Made by a program: the position numbers and the translations under genes. From assembly GCF_012396015.1 (NCBI RefSeq), contig NZ_JAAXOQ010000033.1, positions 1 to 43,550 on the forward strand: a DNA stretch of 43,550 nt, written 5' to 3'. The stretch is from Tsukamurella spumae (GTDB lineage: Bacteria > Actinomycetota > Actinomycetes > Mycobacteriales > Mycobacteriaceae). Under the pieces are notes generated by a model that did no database searches, was not told the origin of the DNA, and saw only the letters and a program-made list of their open reading frames with translations. Shown here in pieces: positions 39,270 through 43,550 of this stretch. How positions within the stretch are numbered: position 1 is the stretch's first letter; each line of letters opens with the position of its first letter.

Positions 39270-42200
39270 ATGGCATTGTTTCTGTACCGGGTGGGTAGGT
39301 TCGCCTACCTCAACCGATTCAAGGTCATCGCCGTGTGGCTGTTGCTGCTCGTCGGCATGGGGCTCGGCGCCGCGGCGCTGAGCAAGCCGACCGTCGACAA
39401 CTTCTCGCTGCCCGACCTGCCCTCGGCGAAGGCCACGGACATCGTGTCCAAGAACTTCAGCGACAAGGGCGGGGACCCGTTCACCACGGCGTCAGCGACC
39501 ATCGTCTTCCACGCCACTCAGGGCAAGCTGACGGATCCCGGTAATGCCGCCGGCATCGACAAGACGATCGCCGACATCAAGGCGCTCACGAAGGACGGCG
39601 ACAACGGGCAGAAGGTCACGGTCGTCAAGGACCCGGAGCTGCTGCACAACCCCACCGTCGGACTCGACCCGAATAGTCTGACCGCGGATCAGAAGGCGCG
39701 GCTCGAGGCGATCGCCGCGCAGGGCAAGGACATCGCGTCCACCAAGACGCAGGCGCAGAAGGAGGCGGACGCGGCGGTCACCTCCTCGGTGAGTCCCGAC
39801 GGCAAAACGGCGAAGATCACCGTCAACTTCGTCGACAAGGTCACCGAGCTGCCGAAGGACCTGTCGGACAACCTCAAGAAGGCCCGCGAGGCGGGCGCGG
39901 CCGCGTCGGGCGGCACCCTGCAGATCGAGGCCGACGGTTCCGCGGCGCGCGGGAACGCCGACATGGGTATGACCAGTGAGATCATCGGCATGATCGTCGC
40001 GGCGATCGTGCTCGTCATCACCTTCGCCTCGCTCGTCGCGTGGGGCCTGCCGCTGATCAACGCGATCATCGCCGTGCCGGTCGCGATTTGCGGCGTCATG
40101 ATCGCGACGCACTTCGTGGAGCTCGGCACCTTCCCGACGGTGCTCACGTCGATGATCGGCCTGGCCGTCACCATCGACTACGCGCTGTTCATCGTCTCGC
40201 GGTACCGCCACGAACTGCGGCGCCTCGGCGCCACCACCCGGGAGCAGCGGGCCGAGGCCGCGGGCATCGCGGTGGGCACCGCCGGGTCGGCTGTCATCTT
40301 CGCGGGGCTGACGGTGATCATCGCGCTCGCCGCGCTGGCCTTCATCGGAATGGACTTCCTCGGCCAGATGGGCGTCGCCGCCGCGTGGGGCGTCGGCATC
40401 GCGGTGGTCGTCGCACTCACCCTGTTGCCCGCGATCCTCGGGCTGTTCGGCTCCAAGGTCTTCGCCGGCCGGGTCAAGGGCCTGCACCCGCAGGACACGG
40501 ACGAGGGCGAGGGCCGAGTCGCCAACGGCCTGCGCTGGGCACACGTGGTGAAGAAGGTCCCCGTCGTCACCCTCATCGCCGGCGTTGCGGTGCTCGGCAT
40601 CCTGGCGATCCCGATCAAGGACATGAAGACGGCGCTGCCCGGTTCGGGCATGAGCGAGAAGAGCACCTCGGAGCGCAAGGCCTACGACCTCATCTCTGAG
40701 GGCTGGGGCAAGGGCGCGAACGGCACCCTGCTCGTCGCGGTCGACGGTTCCGGGGCGAACCAGGACCAGCGGCTGCGTGCGTACGCCCAGATCGTGGACA
40801 AGATCAACACCGACCCGAGCATGTCGAAGCTGGTCGAGAACGCGCAGATCGCCGCGCTCGCGCCGGACAACAGCGCCGCGCAGATCATGGTCACCCCCAA
40901 GGGCGGGCCGAACGATCAGGACACCAAGGACCTGGTGGACAAGCTCCGCGCCCTGCCGAACGGCACGAACGGCACCGTCAGTCGCCTGGGCGTCGACCTC
41001 GGCGTGGCGGGCAACACCGCTATCGAGATGGATATCTCGGACAAGCTCGGCACGGCGCTGTGGATCTACGTGGCCATCGTGGTCGGTCTGGCGTTCCTCC
41101 TGCTCCTCATCGCGTTCCGCTCGATCCTGGTGCCCCTCACCGCGGTGCTCGGCTTCCTGCTGTCCGTGGTGGCCACCTTCGGCGTGACCTCGGCGATCTT
41201 CACGGACGGCGCGCTCGGACTCATCGACAACACCCAGCCGCTGGTGTCCTTCCTGCCGATCTTCCTGGTGGGCATCGTGTTCGGCCTGGCGATGGACTAT
41301 CAGGTGTTCCTGGTCTCGCGGATGCGAGAGGAGTTCGTGCACACCGGCGACGCCACGGGCGCCACGATCACCGGCGTGCAGTACGGCGCCCGCGTGGTCA
41401 CCGCCGCGGCGATCATCATGATCTCGGTGTTCGCCTCGTTCATCCTCAACGAGCAGGTGTTCATCAAGGAGATCGGCTTCGGCCTCGCGGCCGCGGTCCT
41501 GCTGGATGCCTTCGTGGTCCGGATGGTGATCATCCCGTCGGTCATGATGCTGCTCGGCAGGTCGGCGTGGTGGCTGCCGAAGTGGCTCGACAGGATCCTG
41601 CCGAACGTCGACATCGAGGGCGAGGCGCTCGTCGCGATGCTCGGCCGTTCGGATGCGGCGGCCGACACCGTGGCCATCCCCGCCCCGGCGACCGCCGAGA
41701 TCCCGGTGCCCACGGAACAACTCGTCGCTGCCGGCCCCACCGACGTGTACGCCCGGGGCAAGGCTCGGGTGCAGCAGCTCAACGGGGGCGACGGAGCCGA
41801 CACCAACGGCCGCAACGGGCACGCGAACGGCCTCGCGCGCCCCTCGGACGCGCCCACCGGGCCCGCCCCCCTGGTCCCGCCCGCGAAGGACGAGCCGGTC
41901 ACCGTCGAACAGGCCGCGCACGCCCAGGCGCCCGAGCCCACCGTGCAGGACACGGGCGAGTACCCGGTGGCACGGCCCGGTGTTCCGCGTCCCGAGCAGA
42001 CGACGACGGGGCCGATCGTCGGACGTCCGCGGGGCGACCGGACCGTCGACGAGATCGCCCAGCTGCGTGAGCAGAACAAGGTGATCGCGGCGGAGCTGAG
42101 TGCGCTGCGGTCGGACTACCGGTCCATGGCGAGCCGGACGCGCCTGCAGAGCGAGCACATCAGCGACCCCACGCGTTTCGACATCGACGGACGCCTCGAG

Positions 42201-43427
42201 GGGCCCGACGGTCCGCTGGGGCGCGCCGGCCGGCTGCTCACGCCGCACGGTGAGATCCTCACGCCCGCCTTCATTCCCGTGGGCACCAAGGCCACGGTGA
42301 AGACGGTGCTGCCGGAGGCGGTCTCGGAGCTGGGGGCGCAGGCGGTGCTCGCGAACGCGTACCACCTGTACCTGCAGCCCGGTCCGGACATCGTCGAGCA
42401 GGCCGGCGGGCTCGGGAAGTTCATGAACTGGGACGGCCCGACCTTCACCGATTCCGGTGGCTTCCAGGTGATGTCGCTCGGTTCGGGGTTCAAGAAGGTC
42501 ATCGACATGAACGGCGGGGAGGAGCTCCAGGGCGATGACGCGATCGCGGAGGGCAAGGACCGCCTCTCGCGCGTCGACGACGACGGTGTCACCTTCCGCA
42601 GTCATATCGACGGTACCGAGCACCGGTTCACGCCCGAGGTGTCGATGCAGATCCAGCATCAGCTGGGCGCCGACATCATCTTCGCCTTCGACGAGCTCAC
42701 CACCCTGCACAATTCCCGTGCGTACCAGGTGGAGTCGCTGGAGCGCACCCGCCTGTGGGCGCGCCGCTGCCTGTCCGAGCACAACTGGCTCACGGCGCAG
42801 CGCCGCGACGCGATCTCCCTGTGGGGCGTCGTGCAGGGTGCGCAGTACGAGGACCTGCGGCGCAAGGCGGCGCGGGATCTGCGCGCGCTGAGCGACGAGG
42901 ACCGGCTCTCGGGCGGTCTCGGGTTCGGCGGTTACGGCATCGGCGGCGCCTTGGAGAAGGCGAACCTGTCGACGATCGTGCGCTGGGTGAACCAGGAGCT
43001 GGAGGAGGACAAGCCGAAGCACCTGCTGGGCATCTCGGAGCCGGACGACATCTTCGCCGCGGTCGAGCAGGGCATCGACACCTTCGACTGCGTGTCCCCG
43101 TCGCGGGTGGCGCGCAACGGCGCGATCTACTCGCTGGACGGCCGCTACAACGTCACCAATTCGCGGTTCAAGACGGACTTCCGGCCGCTGGACCCGGAGA
43201 CCGAGAACTTCACCTCGCAGTACACCCGCGCGTACATCCATCACCTGTTCAAGGCGAAGGAGGGGCTCGCGGCCACGCTCGCGACGATTCACAACGAGCA
43301 GTTCATCGTCTCGCTGGTCGCCAAGATCCGGCAGTCGATGCTCGACGGCACGTACTGGGAGTTCAAGGAGGAGTTCCTGGGCCGCTACTACCGCGGCACC
43401 CAGCACCACCTCGCCAAGTCCGACTAG
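39270..43427 (+). CDS. MMPL-family transporter fused in frame to a tRNA-guanine transglycosylase
   Basis: A single open frame of 1385 residues from ATG 39270 (GGAG 7 bases upstream). Residues 1-790 are an MMPL/RND lipid exporter: N-terminal helix, first porter domain, the double TM-4/10 signatures GLAVTIDYALFIVSRYRHEL and FGLAMDYQVFLVSRMREEFV, and LLGRSAWWLPKWLDRILPNVD. Residues 790-970 are a Pro/Ala/Thr linker plus a short coiled coil (IAQLREQNKVIAAELSALRS). Residues about 970-1385 are a full-length bacterial TGT: FIPVGTKATVKTVLPEA, TDSGGFQVMSLGSG (about 1060), FAFDELTTLHNSRAYQ, GVVQGAQYEDLR, the actinobacterial GFGGYGIGGALEK block, FDCVSPSRVARN with nucleophile Asp1273, and TIHN. The zinc ligands CxCxxC are replaced by TENFTS (1311-1316). 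MMPL C-termini are cytosolic, so the TGT would face the tRNA pool. An internal ATG (42126, Met953) without a ribosome site could give a separate TGT. Confidence 0.85.
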   Translation: MALFLYRVGRFAYLNRFKVIAVWLLLLVGMGLGAAALSKPTVDNFSLPDLPSAKATDIVSKNFSDKGGDPFTTASATIVFHATQGKLTDPGNAAGIDKTIADIKALTKDGDNGQKVTVVKDPELLHNPTVGLDPNSLTADQKARLEAIAAQGKDIASTKTQAQKEADAAVTSSVSPDGKTAKITVNFVDKVTELPKDLSDNLKKAREAGAAASGGTLQIEADGSAARGNADMGMTSEIIGMIVAAIVLVITFASLVAWGLPLINAIIAVPVAICGVMIATHFVELGTFPTVLTSMIGLAVTIDYALFIVSRYRHELRRLGATTREQRAEAAGIAVGTAGSAVIFAGLTVIIALAALAFIGMDFLGQMGVAAAWGVGIAVVVALTLLPAILGLFGSKVFAGRVKGLHPQDTDEGEGRVANGLRWAHVVKKVPVVTLIAGVAVLGILAIPIKDMKTALPGSGMSEKSTSERKAYDLISEGWGKGANGTLLVAVDGSGANQDQRLRAYAQIVDKINTDPSMSKLVENAQIAALAPDNSAAQIMVTPKGGPNDQDTKDLVDKLRALPNGTNGTVSRLGVDLGVAGNTAIEMDISDKLGTALWIYVAIVVGLAFLLLLIAFRSILVPLTAVLGFLLSVVATFGVTSAIFTDGALGLIDNTQPLVSFLPIFLVGIVFGLAMDYQVFLVSRMREEFVHTGDATGATITGVQYGARVVTAAAIIMISVFASFILNEQVFIKEIGFGLAAAVLLDAFVVRMVIIPSVMMLLGRSAWWLPKWLDRILPNVDIEGEALVAMLGRSDAAADTVAIPAPATAEIPVPTEQLVAAGPTDVYARGKARVQQLNGGDGADTNGRNGHANGLARPSDAPTGPAPLVPPAKDEPVTVEQAAHAQAPEPTVQDTGEYPVARPGVPRPEQTTTGPIVGRPRGDRTVDEIAQLREQNKVIAAELSALRSDYRSMASRTRLQSEHISDPTRFDIDGRLEGPDGPLGRAGRLLTPHGEILTPAFIPVGTKATVKTVLPEAVSELGAQAVLANAYHLYLQPGPDIVEQAGGLGKFMNWDGPTFTDSGGFQVMSLGSGFKKVIDMNGGEELQGDDAIAEGKDRLSRVDDDGVTFRSHIDGTEHRFTPEVSMQIQHQLGADIIFAFDELTTLHNSRAYQVESLERTRLWARRCLSEHNWLTAQRRDAISLWGVVQGAQYEDLRRKAARDLRALSDEDRLSGGLGFGGYGIGGALEKANLSTIVRWVNQELEEDKPKHLLGISEPDDIFAAVEQGIDTFDCVSPSRVARNGAIYSLDGRYNVTNSRFKTDFRPLDPETENFTSQYTRAYIHHLFKAKEGLAATLATIHNEQFIVSLVAKIRQSMLDGTYWEFKEEFLGRYYRGTQHHLAKSD

Positions 43428-43550
43428 TGGCGCGGGTTTGAAGTTGTTGGACGGTTCGCCTTCTCGAGGATCTGTTCGGCGGTCTTGGTCCAGACGAACG
43501 GGTGGGCTCTGGGGTTCCAGCCGTCGATGAACGCTCGGATCTTGGTGTTG
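43424..43550 (-). CDS. IS630-family transposase, C-terminal part (runs off the window)
   Basis: The minus-strand frame reads TKIRAFIDGWNPRAHPFVWT, then KTAEQILEKANRPTTSNPRH and stop. This is the characteristic C-terminus of IS630-family DDE transposases, with the GWN...HPF.W segment and the KANR...TS...RH ending. The stop TAG (43424-43426) uses the TA that also forms part of the upstream tgt stop, so the gene ends exactly at the element border. The catalytic DDE residues and the start lie beyond position 43550. Only about 41 codons are visible. Confidence 0.85.
   Translation of the reverse strand, partial: NTKIRAFIDGWNPRAHPFVWTKTAEQILEKANRPTTSNPRH
43427..43550. mobile_element. IS630-type insertion sequence, left end only
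   Basis: The element border is inferred at 43425-43427: the sequence CTAG contains the TA dinucleotide that IS630 elements duplicate, and the transposase frame terminates there. The terminal segment begins GTGGCGCGGGTTTGAAGTTG. The other end is outside the window, so the inverted repeat cannot be verified. Confidence 0.6.

Noticed and set aside
39492-43409. A minus-strand open frame of about 1300 codons opposite the MMPL-TGT gene
   Set aside because: It mirrors the third-position GC bias of the real gene, is full of low-complexity His/Arg/Asp/Glu runs and has no recognisable domain.
42126-43427. An independent tgt gene starting at ATG 42126
   Set aside because: There is no ribosome-binding site before it and the frame is continuous with MMPL; kept as an alternative rather than the main call.

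Overview
The window is a high-GC actinobacterial chromosome segment. Its mycolata-type genes include an MMPL lipid exporter, an FAS1-like dehydratase of the HadA/HadC type, a steroid-dehydrogenase-like flavoprotein with a KstR-type box, a glycolipid-binding domain protein, and the tyrA / deaminase-partner / tadA / tRNA-Ser block. Frequent GTG starts and 4-bp gene overlaps fit. Tsukamurella or a close relative in the Mycobacteriales is the best guess. This is an inference from gene content, not from a marker gene.

Positions 1-7672 are the right end of an acquired integrative island. All its genes are on the minus strand and the base composition is less GC-rich. It ends exactly at a 58-nt 3' fragment of a tRNA-Ser(UGA) gene (attR-like); the intact tRNA and the integrase would lie to the left, outside the window. 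Island cargo: a 3'-truncated EcoRI-type adenine methylase, a translationally coupled operon of serine recombinase, catalytically dead ImmA/IrrE-like protein and PIN protein, a secreted protein, a J-domain-like membrane protein, an XRE regulator with a 20-bp perfect palindrome, an ArdA antirestriction operon, and a VRR-NUC nuclease.

Positions 7673-8438 are a scarred junction: tandem 21-nt repeats, a terminator, an orphan ORF tail and a 5'-truncated scoB. From 8.5 kb ordinary chromosome resumes: SDR plus aldehyde dehydrogenase, BASS and TSUP transporters, FAS1-like dehydratase, a CGNR protein, two paralogous CCG-motif proteins flanking a frameshifted carboxymuconolactone-decarboxylase-like gene, an MFS/GlxA divergent pair, acyltransferase, thioesterase plus HisC, and CsbD.

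Two tRNAs (Ser-GCU, Arg-ACG) at 23.6-23.8 kb are followed by a repeat-rich spacer and a Fic gene, a small accessory insertion. Next come a KstR-boxed FAD dehydrogenase, DUF779, PAP2, a lysozyme-like protein, an ExaC-type aldehyde dehydrogenase with its GAF regulator and CocE hydrolase, RidA, a glycolipid-binding protein, tyrA/tadA, tRNA-Ser-CGA, a DUF2306 membrane protein and a lipoprotein.

The window ends with its most striking gene: one open frame (39270-43427) joining an MMPL transporter to a complete tRNA-guanine transglycosylase whose three zinc cysteines are missing. An IS630-type element abuts its stop codon. A second DNA-level signal is the 11-mer CCGACGGTGCC, strongly over-represented, almost always on the plus strand from about 20 kb onward whatever the gene direction, and not found in the island.
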